Part shown: positions 33,461 through 42,235 of the stretch, in pieces
Position numbering within the stretch: the stretch's first letter is position 1
Layout: every line of letters begins with the position of its first letter
Source of the DNA: PHAA01 sp964494735
GTDB lineage: Bacteria > Bacillota > Syntrophomonadia > Syntrophomonadales > Syntrophomonadaceae
NCBI GenBank assembly: GCA_964494735.1
Contig: CAZBSD010000001.1
Location: 62,001-126,000 of the forward strand
DNA length: 64,000 nucleotides
Reading direction: 5' to 3'
Notes under the pieces: model-generated
Databases searched by the model: none
Told to the model about the DNA's origin: nothing
Seen by the model: the letters and a program-made list of their open reading frames with translations, nothing else
Position numbers and translations under genes: made by a program

Positions 33461-34573
33461 TTATTTGCCTCGCTCTGCTAAAATCCGCGCATTCCTCTCT
33501 CGGGCGCTGCGTGGAGGTACATGCAGGGTGGTCCGCCGGGCCACGGTTAGGGCCGTAGTGGGGCACAAAGAAGCACATACCCCGCAGCCCAGACATTTGT
33601 CCTCGTCAACCGCGGGGATTTCCTCAAATTCTCCCTCTTCCTCCCGCATGGTGATGGCTTTGATCGGGCAGCGATCGGCGCAGATGCCGCAGCTGGTGCA
33701 TTGATCCTGCTCCAGGGTGGGGATGAAGTTGCTGGGATGGGTAGGGTACTTGCCGTATTCGGTGATGGTGGTCATCACCACGCAGCAGCAGCTGCAGCAA
33801 TGGCATAAATAGAAAGGCTGGTTCATGACGTTGTCGCAGTTGTGGACCAGTCCCAGTTTCTCGGTTCGGTCCAGCACCTCCAATAATTCCTCCACTGTAG
33901 CCGGTCGTCCCAGCCCTCTCCTTATAACCCATTCCGCCGCCGGATACAAAGTGGTGCATACCTCCAGGGGGGCGTCACAGGCTTGGCCCAGGTGGCTGGC
34001 CTTATGGCGGCAGGCACATAGTGAGATGGCTCCTCCCCCCGCTTGGCGGATGAGCTCACTGGCCCTTTCATAAGGCAGGACTTCGGTCTCCACCGCAGCT
34101 GGGATAAGACGCTCATAGACCAGGGTGCGTTCCATTCTGGTATCGATGCCCGCCATCAGGTCACGGGCTTCCCTATCATCGAAATAGGTGGCAAAAAGCT
34201 CTGACAAGGCATGCATATCAGTATCTTCGCGGGATCTCATGAAAGTGTATTCGAAGAAACCTATCATTATCGGCGCCAAAGAATAGTAGACCGTATCCCG
34301 GCGGGGCAGGTCTATCACCAGCCCCTTCATAGCCATACTTTCCAGGATAGGTGTTAGCTTCTCCGCGGTCATACCAGTAATCGCCTCGATCTTGTCCAGT
34401 CGGATGGGCACCATCGGAAACTGACTGCCCACCATGGCCTCACTTTCGGTATAGAGACTACGCAGCAAGGCCATCATGGTCTCGTTCACCTTTATCCCGA
34501 CGGGCTCCCGGTTGAGTCTTTCGGCTAAAACCTGGTATACTACCTCGTCCTTGCTCTGGCTGAGATGCCCCAT
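33461..34573 (-). CDS. ferredoxin-type 4Fe-4S protein with CHCCSCCC motif
   Basis: 370 residues. A helical or winged-helix-like N-terminal half (about 1-170) precedes a Cys-rich centre: SLCACRHKASHLGQAC, then YLCHCCSCCCVVM. The C-terminus is a 2[4Fe-4S] ferredoxin domain, CTSCGICADRCP and CLGCGVCASLCP. Similar proteins occur in syntrophic and sulfate-reducing anaerobes, presumably in electron transfer, but the partner is unknown. It is followed by its own terminator and lies downstream of a small Cys-rich gene on the same strand. Confidence 0.8.
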   Translation of the reverse strand: MGHLSQSKDEVVYQVLAERLNREPVGIKVNETMMALLRSLYTESEAMVGSQFPMVPIRLDKIEAITGMTAEKLTPILESMAMKGLVIDLPRRDTVYYSLAPIMIGFFEYTFMRSREDTDMHALSELFATYFDDREARDLMAGIDTRMERTLVYERLIPAAVETEVLPYERASELIRQAGGGAISLCACRHKASHLGQACDAPLEVCTTLYPAAEWVIRRGLGRPATVEELLEVLDRTEKLGLVHNCDNVMNQPFYLCHCCSCCCVVMTTITEYGKYPTHPSNFIPTLEQDQCTSCGICADRCPIKAITMREEEGEFEEIPAVDEDKCLGCGVCASLCPTTALTVARRTTLHVPPRSARERNARILAERGK

Positions 34574-34646
34574 ATTCTAACCTCCATGAATCTGGTAAAT
34601 CTATATTTTACTTCACCACTTGGTGTGAATCCATCTTTTGCTGCGA

Positions 34647-34835
34647 TTATTCGGTCCAGTTCTTGCATCGTCCATCCGGTTTGGAGTTGGAACACGCCGC
34701 CCACCACCGGCAGGTGTCGCATCTTTCCTTGCGGGATGCCGCAATATCGATCAAACGCCATTTGCAATCACGGTGCCCTCGGGCCAACGGGCAGGTCCTA
34801 CACTCGCCTCTGTTCTCGGTACAATAATCCTTCAT
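34647..34835 (-). CDS. 62-residue cysteine-rich protein
   Basis: ATG 34835 follows CCAGGAGATTATC. Eight cysteines in two similar halves: CRTCPLARGHRDCKW and CDTCRWWAACSNSKPDGRCKNW, each CxxC...C followed by a Trp. This looks like two zinc-knuckle or Fe-S-like units. It lies 70 bases upstream of the ferredoxin gene in the same direction and may be co-expressed. No known family recognised. Confidence 0.6.
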   Translation of the reverse strand: MKDYCTENRGECRTCPLARGHRDCKWRLIDIAASRKERCDTCRWWAACSNSKPDGRCKNWTE

Positions 34836-34918
34836 GATAATCTCCTGGGAGGCGCCAATGTGGAGGCAACGCCAGTACTCATTCCATTATAACAAAGGCT
34901 TAATCAGGCCATACGTAA

Positions 34919-34946
34919 ATATCCCCGGGCAACTATCCGGGGATAT
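34919..34946 (-). terminator. terminator of the PAS gene
   Basis: Perfect arms ATATCCCCGG and CCGGGGATAT with a short loop and A/T-rich flanks. Confidence 0.75.
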
Positions 34947-34954
34947 CATTTGGG

Positions 34955-35419
34955 TTATATAGAGTACTCATCGCTGATATCCTTGGCCGCCAACACCATC
35001 CACTTAACCCCATCTACAGTAATGATGCTGGTGGAAACCATAGTAACCGCATATCCGCCCATCTTCTTACGGAAGCGGCACTCCACATTGCGGGCATATC
35101 CCTGTTTACTGAATTCGTTCATTACCCGCTCCCTCTCATCGATATCCACCCAAATATTGATATCCCAAGCACTTCGGCCGATAATCTCATCCCATTTGTA
35201 TCCCAAGATGTTCAGGCAGTTATCATTCATATAAACAAACACACTATCTTTGAATCTGGATACGGCCAGAGCGGTTTCATTATCCAGGATCGCCTTGGTA
35301 TATTCTTGATTGATCGCCCGCAGGTCGGTGTTTTCCTTTTCAAGCTTGGCATTCCTTTGCTGTAGCTTCTGGATTTCTGCCATCAGTTCCATGACGTATG
35401 GTTCAGGCACACACTTCAC
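34955..35419 (-). CDS. single PAS-domain protein with N-terminal coiled coil
   Basis: 154 residues: a coiled coil (about 8-40, EIQKLQQRNAKLEKENTDLR) followed by one PAS domain (YMNDNCLNILGYKWDEIIGR ... DGVKWMVLAAKDISDEY). There is no kinase, cyclase or DNA-binding output, so it must act through a partner. It is divergent from the PilZ gene with 334 bases between, which hold a PilZ promoter and nothing else I can name. Confidence 0.85.
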   Translation of the reverse strand: MKCVPEPYVMELMAEIQKLQQRNAKLEKENTDLRAINQEYTKAILDNETALAVSRFKDSVFVYMNDNCLNILGYKWDEIIGRSAWDINIWVDIDERERVMNEFSKQGYARNVECRFRKKMGGYAVTMVSTSIITVDGVKWMVLAAKDISDEYSI

Positions 35420-35639
35420 CTCCGATTTCCAAGGCTAATCTTAACACATCCATAATTTATTTTACCATTAGGGTGTTGAAGGGATTCAGTTATCATCGGA
35501 ATTGAGCATATTGAGGGATTCCCGGCCAAATTGTCCCAGTATAAGTCTGGATATGGGTTCGAGCAATGCTTTTCTTAATTTCACAAATCCCTAATAATTA
35601 ATCACTGCGGTAATGCCACCCTGGTCCTTAAGTGAGCTA

Positions 35640-35668
35640 TTGACTGTTACATTACATATTTGCAATAA
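35640..35668 (+). promoter_or_regulatory. probable promoter of the PilZ gene
   Basis: TTGACT (35640-35645) and CAATAA (35663-35668) with a 17-base spacer, about 85 bases before the start codon. Confidence 0.45.
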
Positions 35669-35753
35669 ATTTTAATTTGTACAAGATTCTGCGGGCTTGC
35701 TTACGTATTTATTTGTATACGGGCTGTTACATCTACGAAAGCGGGGAGTAGCC

Positions 35754-36425
35754 ATGAAGTTGGATGAAGTACTGCAAAATGGCAGAAAGATTCAGATCCT
35801 GTTAAGAGATGATGATAAGAACTTAATTCTGCCTACCCAGGTTTATCTCAACAAAGAAGACACGTTCCTGATTAAGGCGCCGGAGGATGAAGGCCGGTCC
35901 AGAGCTCCTATGGGGACCAATATCGAGGTTCGGGTGGGTTGCTATGATGCCCATTATACGTTTGAAGCCAAAGTGGTCGGTGAAAAACTATTTAAGGATC
36001 TTTTGTGCTGGGAAGTTGAGAAACCACCCCTGTTGAAAGTTTCAGATCGGCGCAGTTTCTTCCGAGTCAAGACTTCGATGCTGGTGAAATGGCAGGCGGT
36101 GGAGCCGGACCAGATAGAGGAGTGGGAAAAAATACACCCGAACATGATCATAGTCTTGTACGACCTTTGTGGAGCCGGTCTGAGCTTCAGCTATCCAACC
36201 GAAATACCGATAGGCAGCCATTTGGTTTTTAACATCCCCCTGGAAACAGAGAGCATCAACATTAACACTACCATCCTGGGAATAGTGGTCCGTAACCAAC
36301 TCCAGGATGACGCATTCCGGGTCGGGGTTGAGTTTAAAGACATCACCACATTGCAGCAGCACATGATCATGCAGCACCTGTTTTCGCCTTGGCGACGCAA
36401 CATCCATCTTAGCAGCGGTTTCTAG
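35754..36425 (+). CDS. YcgR-like PilZ-domain protein
   Basis: 223 residues from ATG 35754 (GCGGGGAGTAGCC precedes). An N-terminal YcgR-like flagellar-brake domain (about 1-95) is followed by a PilZ domain. The c-di-GMP RxxxR motif is present in DRRSFFRV; the second motif (D/NxSxxG) reads DLCGAG, with Cys for Ser. It probably controls motility or surface behaviour in response to c-di-GMP. No flagellar genes are nearby. Confidence 0.87.
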   Translation: MKLDEVLQNGRKIQILLRDDDKNLILPTQVYLNKEDTFLIKAPEDEGRSRAPMGTNIEVRVGCYDAHYTFEAKVVGEKLFKDLLCWEVEKPPLLKVSDRRSFFRVKTSMLVKWQAVEPDQIEEWEKIHPNMIIVLYDLCGAGLSFSYPTEIPIGSHLVFNIPLETESININTTILGIVVRNQLQDDAFRVGVEFKDITTLQQHMIMQHLFSPWRRNIHLSSGF

Positions 36426-36440
36426 CCAGATAAGTGATGC

Positions 36441-36488
36441 CACCAGCATCAGCGTCACGAACAACCCGGTCGGCGCTGGTGCTTTTTT
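36441..36488 (+). terminator. terminator after the PilZ gene
   Basis: CACCAGC and GCTGGTG arms with a 27-base loop, followed by TTTTTT. Confidence 0.55.
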
Positions 36489-36603
36489 GGTTGAGTATTA
36501 TTTTTGTTGTCTTTTCTTTTCCATCTCGCATAAGAAATACATTTATGACGCCGTATCCAGTAATATATAACTATGGCACCAATAACGTAAAGGGGGTAAT
36601 ATA

Positions 36604-37038
36604 ATGGCTTTTTTTAAGGATTTGGGCAAAAAGATTACCGAAGGTGTACAGGACGCATCCGAGAAGGCCTCCGATTTGCTGGAAGTAACCAAACTAAACG
36701 CAGAGATTGCCAAGGAAAAAGGCGCCATTGACGAGGCCAAGAAGCAGCTAGGTGAAAAAATCTTTGTCATGTATAGAGCCGGGGAGGACCTCCCCTCAAC
36801 GTTATCCGATGAACTGAACCTTATCGATTCCCATCTGAAGACCATAGGCGGCATAGAAGCCAAGATTAGGGAGATAAAGGGTGAACCGGGTACTCAGCAG
36901 AGCGACGTGCCAATGGCAGCCAACCCAACCCCGGTAGGGGAACCCGGAGTTGCCGCCGCACAATTCTGCCCCAACTGTGGAGCCAAGCTGGCTGAAGGTA
37001 CCTCCTTCTGCGGCGAATGCGGGCAGAAGGTCGGATAA
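36604..37038 (+). CDS. zinc-ribbon protein with helical N-terminus
   Basis: 144 residues. The N-terminal 85 residues are amphipathic and helical (GKKITEGVQDASEKASDLLE), then a P/A/T-rich linker, and a C-terminal zinc ribbon CPNCGAKLAEGTSFCGECG. Such proteins occur across Firmicutes with unknown function. The AIM24-like gene 32 bases downstream begins with a similar zinc ribbon, so both are likely one operon and could interact. Confidence 0.75.
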   Translation: MAFFKDLGKKITEGVQDASEKASDLLEVTKLNAEIAKEKGAIDEAKKQLGEKIFVMYRAGEDLPSTLSDELNLIDSHLKTIGGIEAKIREIKGEPGTQQSDVPMAANPTPVGEPGVAAAQFCPNCGAKLAEGTSFCGECGQKVG

Positions 37039-37070
37039 TCTGGTCATGAGACGTTAAGGAGGGATAGAAC

Positions 37071-38012
37071 GTGTTCTGTAAACAATGTGGTTTTGATGCC
37101 AGGGACGCCAAATTTTGTGTCCAATGTGGTTCGCCCATGGACACCACGGCTGCCACCGCAGACAGCTCCGGGGATTCCCGCACCCAATCCCCTGCCGGTG
37201 TGGGCCAACGGATGCGCCGGGCTCACGAGGTGGAGTTCAATATATACGGGGAGGATCTCCAGTTTGTTGAAATAATGTTGGACCCCCAGGAAACTATAGT
37301 AGCTGAGGCCGGGGCTATGATGTACAAGGACAACGCCATCAAGATGGAGACCATCTTCGGTGACGGTTCCGGTAAATCAAGCAGCGACCTGAAGAGCAAA
37401 CTCTTTTCCGCCGGCAAGCGCATGCTTACCGGAGAAAGCCTGTTCATGACATCTTTCACCAACATGGGGACCGGAAAGAAATGCGTGTCCTTTGCCGCAC
37501 CCTATCCGGGTAAAGTGGTGGCTTTCGATCTGACCGATTATGGCGGGGTCCTGATCTGCCAGAAGGACGCCTTTCTCTGCGCGGCCAAAGGGATTTCGGT
37601 CGGAATCGCCTTCCAGAAGAAAATTGGGGCAGGATTGTTCGGCGGGGAAGGTTTCATAATGCAGAAGCTGGAAGGCGACGGACTGGCCTTCATGCACGCC
37701 GGCGGTACCATTATTAAAAAGGAACTACAACGGGGCGAGACCCTGCAGCTGGATACCGGTTGTCTGGTAGCCCTTACTCAAACCGTCAATTATGATATCC
37801 AGTTTGCCGGCGATATCAAAAGCGCCCTCTTCGGAGGCGAAGGGCTAGTGCTGGCTACGCTGACCGGCCCGGGCACGGCATGGCTGCAATCACTGCCATT
37901 TTCGCGGTTGGCCGATCGCATCTATTCCGCAAGTCGGGCAGGGAAAAGCAAGGATGAGGGCAGTCTTCTTGGTAACATAGGCCTGGAAACATTCTTTGGC
38001 GGGGGAGATTAG
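37071..38012 (+). CDS. AIM24/TIGR00266-family protein with N-terminal zinc ribbon
   Basis: 313 residues from GTG 37071 (AAGGAGGGATAGAAC precedes). Residues 1-25 form a zinc ribbon (CKQCGFDARDAKFCVQCG), then a linker, then the double-stranded beta-helix TIGR00266/AIM24 domain with MLDPQETIVAEAGAMMYK, GGEGFIMQKLEGDG and LFGGEGLVLATLTGPG. The family is widespread and uncharacterised in bacteria; the mitochondrial homologue is a membrane-associated protein. Confidence 0.87.
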   Translation: MFCKQCGFDARDAKFCVQCGSPMDTTAATADSSGDSRTQSPAGVGQRMRRAHEVEFNIYGEDLQFVEIMLDPQETIVAEAGAMMYKDNAIKMETIFGDGSGKSSSDLKSKLFSAGKRMLTGESLFMTSFTNMGTGKKCVSFAAPYPGKVVAFDLTDYGGVLICQKDAFLCAAKGISVGIAFQKKIGAGLFGGEGFIMQKLEGDGLAFMHAGGTIIKKELQRGETLQLDTGCLVALTQTVNYDIQFAGDIKSALFGGEGLVLATLTGPGTAWLQSLPFSRLADRIYSASRAGKSKDEGSLLGNIGLETFFGGGD

Positions 38013-38193
38013 CGGGAGCAGGCAGCAATTCTAGAAACACGGGGAATCACAGCGGGTTCCTCGGTGGATTTGACACGCTTCTTCACGAGACATCCGTTAC
38101 TTGTGAAAGTGATTGCCACTGCCTAAACGGGGCAATTTTGGTGGCAACGATTAGGCGATGCCAGACAATAAAGTCACTAACGAACCAAGAGTA

Positions 38194-38218
38194 GAAACCA
38201 CGCAAACTGCGTGGTTTC
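38194..38218 (-). terminator. hairpin downstream of tRNA-Thr
   Basis: Perfect 11-base arms GAAACCACGCA and TGCGTGGTTTC with a 3-base loop, 12 bases beyond the tRNA 3' end; probably its terminator. Confidence 0.7.
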
Positions 38219-38229
38219 GCTATTTCTTA

Positions 38230-38304
38230 TGGAGCCGATGGGCGGATTCGAACCGCCGACCTGCTGATTACGAATCAGCTGCTCTGCCTCTGAGCCACAT
38301 CGGC
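38230..38304 (-). tRNA. tRNA-Thr (anticodon CGT)
   Basis: A full cloverleaf on the minus strand: acceptor GCCGATG/CATCGGC, D-arm GCTCAGAGGCAGAGC, anticodon stem GCTGA/TCAGC with loop TTCGTAA (anticodon CGT), T-arm GGCGGTTCGAATCCGCC, and encoded TCCA at the 3' end. It reads ACG codons. Confidence 0.96.
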
Positions 38305-38515
38305 AAATGTACACCAGCGCACCTATTGCCAGGCGCATGAATTATTATAATGGAGATTTCGACTGCTGACAATAATCAGCCGGGCAGTTTCGTCCCTTAC
38401 CCAACCATCCGCAGCGGAAATTATTCTTGAGAATATTGTATGGTCCCTTCAATCTGGGCCCGGTTTCCTCATAATATCGCGCTAATTTGCCAAACTATGA
38501 TTGAGGAAGTATTTA

Positions 38516-38740
38516 ATGATGGAACAACTGGAAGTAATAGCGGTCAGACGCAACAAAGCGGACAATTATACCAGCTTCCGGCTCAGTGATGGCCAAGTGA
38601 TAGACTATCAGCAAGCGGTGCAGATGGCTTATGACGGCCGGCTCAAAAATGTGGATGTCTCCTATCAGAATGGGCAGCAGGTACTCCGCAGCGGGATCCT
38701 GGTAAAAAGCTACGAACACCTGCCCGAGATGACCACGTGA
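38516..38740 (+). CDS. DUF3892 small protein
   Basis: 74 residues from ATG 38516 (TGAGGAAG precedes; ATG 38519 also possible). VIAVRRNKADNYTSFRLSDG, then YQQAVQMAYDGRLKNVDV, matches DUF3892, a family of unknown function frequent in Firmicutes. It is alone; a GGGCGG/CCGCCC hairpin follows at about 38747-38781. Confidence 0.7.
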   Translation: MMEQLEVIAVRRNKADNYTSFRLSDGQVIDYQQAVQMAYDGRLKNVDVSYQNGQQVLRSGILVKSYEHLPEMTT

Positions 38741-38857
38741 AGCAATTGGGCGGCGGCTGCCGACAGAGGCAACCGCCCAACTCCAAATCACCATTAGCCT
38801 TGCCGTCTGCATTGTTCGTCAGCTGACGGTAGTCGTTTCGGCAGATTGATGCCCCTT

Positions 38858-39319
38858 CTATTCTTGGACCGGAAACATGATCTTGGTCAACAGCTCGCTG
38901 GGGGGAACCTGGCTGGGGTCATTGTAATAGAACTCATAAGCCAATCCGCTCGGTACATAGCCATTAGACGCCATCCATTCGGTCATGGCTGTGTAAGCTG
39001 GCTCCATCCCGTCGTAGGGTCCTTTATACATACAGGAAACCTGCTTGCCGCCCGTGATTTCCAGGGCTTGGACTTCCCCACCTCCTACAGCTGGCTCGAC
39101 CAGTACGAAACCGATAGCAACATCGAGGTCGTTCATGTCCATGTTGTAGTAAACTGCAAATGCGCAGTCTCCGGGTTTGGCACCAGTCTCCATGATGTAC
39201 TGATAGACCTTGCCGAAGGCCTGGCCCATTACCGGTCCGATCGCCGTCACGGGGGTACGGGTGCGGACCGCCAACGCTGGGCGGGGCCCCGGTTCAGTAA
39301 CCTCAAACTTGTAATCCAT
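38858..39319 (-). CDS. GyrI-like/AraC effector-binding domain protein
   Basis: 153 residues from ATG 39319 (GGGAGGCTGATAAT precedes). The pattern of a GyrI-like domain is clear: TEPGPRPALAVRTRTPV, IGPVMGQAFGKVYQYI, VSCMYKGPYDGMEPAY and a final YYNDPSQVPPSELLTKI. Stand-alone members bind small hydrophobic ligands or act as small-molecule sponges or hydrolases; none has a fixed role. No DNA-binding domain is present. Confidence 0.82.
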   Translation of the reverse strand: MDYKFEVTEPGPRPALAVRTRTPVTAIGPVMGQAFGKVYQYIMETGAKPGDCAFAVYYNMDMNDLDVAIGFVLVEPAVGGGEVQALEITGGKQVSCMYKGPYDGMEPAYTAMTEWMASNGYVPSGLAYEFYYNDPSQVPPSELLTKIMFPVQE

Positions 39320-39433
39320 ATTATCAGCCTCCCTCTCAAACACTCCAAACTACGCAACTATCGTTCTCCCAGGCTCCCTTGCTCATAACTCCCCCCAATG
39401 ATAATGAATCACTGTCAGATATATCATTTGTAA

Positions 39434-40102
39434 CTATTTGATCTCATACTTTTTAAGCGTTGAAGAGATGACCTCGTTGTTGGTGGTTATAAACTCTTGT
39501 TTTACCAGCCCTACCCCTTTTTTGTAGTACTGGTAAATCGTATCGTTCTGGCTGGGCTGCTTCACCTTGACGCAGTTTTCGAATTTGCCTGCCGGGGTCT
39601 CGACGGTCGCAGCTATATCAATAATTTGTTTGTTGTTATTGGTGCCGGCCCAGGTGGTCCCAACCTTGACTGGCGCCTGCAGCAGAATGTCATTGGCGTT
39701 GGCGGTGTAGCCAGCCTCCAGCAGATTCTTGGGTTGGTAGTCTTCACCCTGCAGATAGACCACCTTTACAACCGAATCGGTAGTCTCTATCACCCTGGTC
39801 GCCACTGTTCCGCCGTTGTCTTCGCTGGTCTGGGTCAGGTTGCCCTTGGTGTACAGCACCTTGCGGGTGAAGGATGCATACTCGTTGCCGGATCCTTCAT
39901 ACTCCCAATAACTGCCCACGGTCAGAGGGAAGAAGTCTTTGGGCAGTTGCTCCGGGGGCGTGGTAGTCTGATTGTTACCCGGGATGTTGTTGGCCGGCGG
40001 GTTGTTAACGGGGGGATTGTTGGTCTGATTATTGGCTGGTTGGCATCCGCCCAACAATCCCAGAATCAGTACCAGCAGCAGAATAACACTTATCTTTCTC
40101 AT
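39434..40102 (-). CDS. secreted lipoprotein, unknown function
   Basis: 222 residues from ATG 40102 with GAGAAGGAGGACAGCT upstream. A lipoprotein signal with lipobox LLGGC (Cys about 22) is followed by an N/P/T-rich low-complexity linker (about 25-50) and a beta-rich domain beginning PLTVGSYWEYEGSGNEY. This domain resembles DUF-type proteins that are anchored on the outer face of the membrane; the function is unknown. Confidence 0.78.
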   Translation of the reverse strand: MRKISVILLLVLILGLLGGCQPANNQTNNPPVNNPPANNIPGNNQTTTPPEQLPKDFFPLTVGSYWEYEGSGNEYASFTRKVLYTKGNLTQTSEDNGGTVATRVIETTDSVVKVVYLQGEDYQPKNLLEAGYTANANDILLQAPVKVGTTWAGTNNNKQIIDIAATVETPAGKFENCVKVKQPSQNDTIYQYYKKGVGLVKQEFITTNNEVISSTLKKYEIK

Positions 40103-40235
40103 AGCTGTCCTCCTTCTCCTATCAATCTCGATTCTATTATTCGCGATTGGATCGCTTATTAATCGATCTGGTAGATTGGCCAGAAATGTTCTGGGATTGG
40201 ACATTCTTAATAAAGCCGCACGTCAATCCAAGCCC

Positions 40236-40520
40236 CTAAATATGCTTCAGGTAGGCCTCGATATAGGATACCTCGCGCTCGGCGATCTCCCGGACCATCG
40301 TAATGGCTACGCCGATTACGGTTTCGCCGGCGCCTGATAATTCCCTGGCCACCAACTGATCGAAGGGGATATTACGCATGCTGTTGACAACGTCGCGGAT
40401 ATCCGCTTGGGCATAGAAACCTTCCGTCATCCTCATCAGGGCATGGTAATATTCCTCGGCCCAGTCGCTGATAGCAGATATGTCCGGGGTTCCTTCCGTT
40501 AACAAAAACTTATCCTTCAT
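40236..40520 (-). CDS. 94-residue hypothetical protein coupled to argH
   Basis: ATG 40520 lies inside the end of argH (11-base overlap) with GAGGAGGATGCAGG directly before it, so translation is probably coupled. The protein is helical and acidic (ISDWAEEYYHALMRMTEGFY, VVNSMRNIPFDQLVARELSG) without Cys or membrane segments. No family recognised. Its link to arginine synthesis is by position only. Confidence 0.65.
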   Translation of the reverse strand: MKDKFLLTEGTPDISAISDWAEEYYHALMRMTEGFYAQADIRDVVNSMRNIPFDQLVARELSGAGETVIGVAITMVREIAEREVSYIEAYLKHI

Positions 40521-41898
40521 CCTGCATCCTCCTCAGCCACTGGCCAGCTTCATCGATAGCCACCTTCACTGTTTCCGGTGCTGGTCCACCAGGAATGCGG
40601 CGCCGGGCCACACAAGCCTTGACGTCAATATAGGGGTAGACATCTTCCCCAATCAATGGGGAGAACTCTTGAAAGGTGGCCAAGTCGAGTTGATCCAGGG
40701 TAAGACGTTGGTCGATACAATACCGGACAGCCCGGCCCACCACCTCATGAGCATCCCGGAAAGGAAGGCCCTGGTTGACCAGGTAATCGGCCAGGTCGGT
40801 GGCATTGGTGAAACCGCCCCGGGCTGCCTGAGCCATCTGGTCTTTGTCGAAATGGCTGGTCAGGAGCATAGGGGCAAAGACCAGCAAACATTTCTTGACA
40901 GTATCTATGGCATCGAAAAGGGCTTCCTTGTCCTCCTGCATGTCTTTGTTGTAGGCCAGGGGCAGAGACTTCATAAGAGTCAACATCGTCATCAGATCTC
41001 CGTACACGCGCCCCGTCTTGCCCCGCACCAGCTCGGCGATGTCGGGATTCTTCTTCTGGGGCATGATGCTGGATCCGGTGGAGAAGCCGTCATCCAAGGT
41101 GAGGAACGAAAATTCCTCGCTCGACCACAGAATAATCTCCTCCGAGAAACGCGACAGATGCATCATAAGGATACTGGCCAGGCTGCAGAATTCGATGGCA
41201 AAGTCGCGGTCGCTCACTCCGTCCAGACTGTTGCGGGTAAGCTCGGCAAATCCCAGTTGTTCCCGTACAAAATCACGGTCCAGGGGAAAACCGGTGGCAG
41301 CCAGGGCACCTGATCCCAAGGGCATGGCCAGCAGGCGGCGGCGGCAATCGTCCAGGCGCCCCACATCGCGGCGCAGCATCTCGAAATAGGCCATCAGATG
41401 GTGAGCCAACGTCACTGGTTGGGCCTTTTGCAGATGGGTGTAGCCGGGCATGATGGTGTCCATGTGCCGTTTCGCTATTTGCAGCAGGGCTTCCTCAAGG
41501 GCCAATAGAAGCGAGCGTACAGCTCCTATCTCATCCCGCAGGTAGAGACGCACATCCAGGGCTACCTGGTCGTTGCGGCTGCGGGCGGTATGCAGTTTCT
41601 TGCCCAGCTCCCCGATTTTGGCGGTTAAGAAAGTTTCGATATTCATATGCACATCTTCAGCCGCAACGGTGAATTCCAGCTTTCCTTCGTCCAGTTCCTT
41701 CCTGATCTCATCCAACCCGGCCGTAATCCGGTCGCGTTCCGTCTCGGTTATTATCCCCTGCTTGGCCAACATGGCCGCGTGGGCGATGCTGCCCCGGATG
41801 TCCTGTTGGTACAGGCGGCTGTCAAAGGCAATCGAAGCATTGAAATCCTCAGTCAATTTGTCGGTCTGCTTGGCAAACCGTCCACCCCATAATTTCAT
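40510..41898 (-). CDS. argH: argininosuccinate lyase
   Basis: 462 residues from ATG 41898 (GAGGTGTTTTG precedes; TTG 41901 is the longer option). The superfamily signature GSSIMPQKKNPD is complete, and the start KLWGGRFAKQTDKLTEDFNA is typical. It cleaves argininosuccinate to arginine and fumarate. It stands apart from the main arg cluster, with nrdG and nrdD between it and argG. Confidence 0.97.
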   Translation of the reverse strand: MKLWGGRFAKQTDKLTEDFNASIAFDSRLYQQDIRGSIAHAAMLAKQGIITETERDRITAGLDEIRKELDEGKLEFTVAAEDVHMNIETFLTAKIGELGKKLHTARSRNDQVALDVRLYLRDEIGAVRSLLLALEEALLQIAKRHMDTIMPGYTHLQKAQPVTLAHHLMAYFEMLRRDVGRLDDCRRRLLAMPLGSGALAATGFPLDRDFVREQLGFAELTRNSLDGVSDRDFAIEFCSLASILMMHLSRFSEEIILWSSEEFSFLTLDDGFSTGSSIMPQKKNPDIAELVRGKTGRVYGDLMTMLTLMKSLPLAYNKDMQEDKEALFDAIDTVKKCLLVFAPMLLTSHFDKDQMAQAARGGFTNATDLADYLVNQGLPFRDAHEVVGRAVRYCIDQRLTLDQLDLATFQEFSPLIGEDVYPYIDVKACVARRRIPGGPAPETVKVAIDEAGQWLRRMQDEG

Positions 41899-42056
41899 CA
41901 AAACACCTCATGCAACGAATTTGAGTTAATTATAGGACTTTTTGGCAGCGAATGCACTATGGCCGTATCGGCCCACCTTATACCAATCCCATCGGACTTA
42001 ATTGCCGCTAATCAATCGGCCGCCTGAATACTCCCTGATACCCCGCCAATCGGGTA

Positions 42057-42109
42057 GGAGGCTACCCATTAGTTGAGTAGCCGACCTCCCACACCACCGC
42101 TCATGCGGT
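42057..42109. other. hairpins between argH and nrdG, possible mobile-intron remnant
   Basis: GGAGGCTAC (42057-42065) pairs with GTAGCC..CCTCC (42077-42089), followed by ACCGC/GCGGT (42096-42109). The sequence recalls stretches found near the 3' end of bacterial group II introns, but no reverse transcriptase or domain V could be recognised. The 334 bases 41902-42235 hold only this and the terminator at 42133. Confidence 0.25.
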
Positions 42110-42132
42110 TCCGCAGCCGGGCGCACAAACAA

Positions 42133-42158
42133 AAACCCGGCTCCCACTGGCCGGGTTT
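42133..42158 (-). terminator. terminator of nrdG
   Basis: AAACCCGG and CCGGGTTT arms, followed on the minus strand by TTTGTTTG. Confidence 0.75.
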
Positions 42159-42235
42159 CTTATTGGTAATGTAGTTATGCCTTTGGTAGGATGGTGCCAC
42201 ACCGCTCCATCTTCCCTCCGCCGTCTATAAATTGA

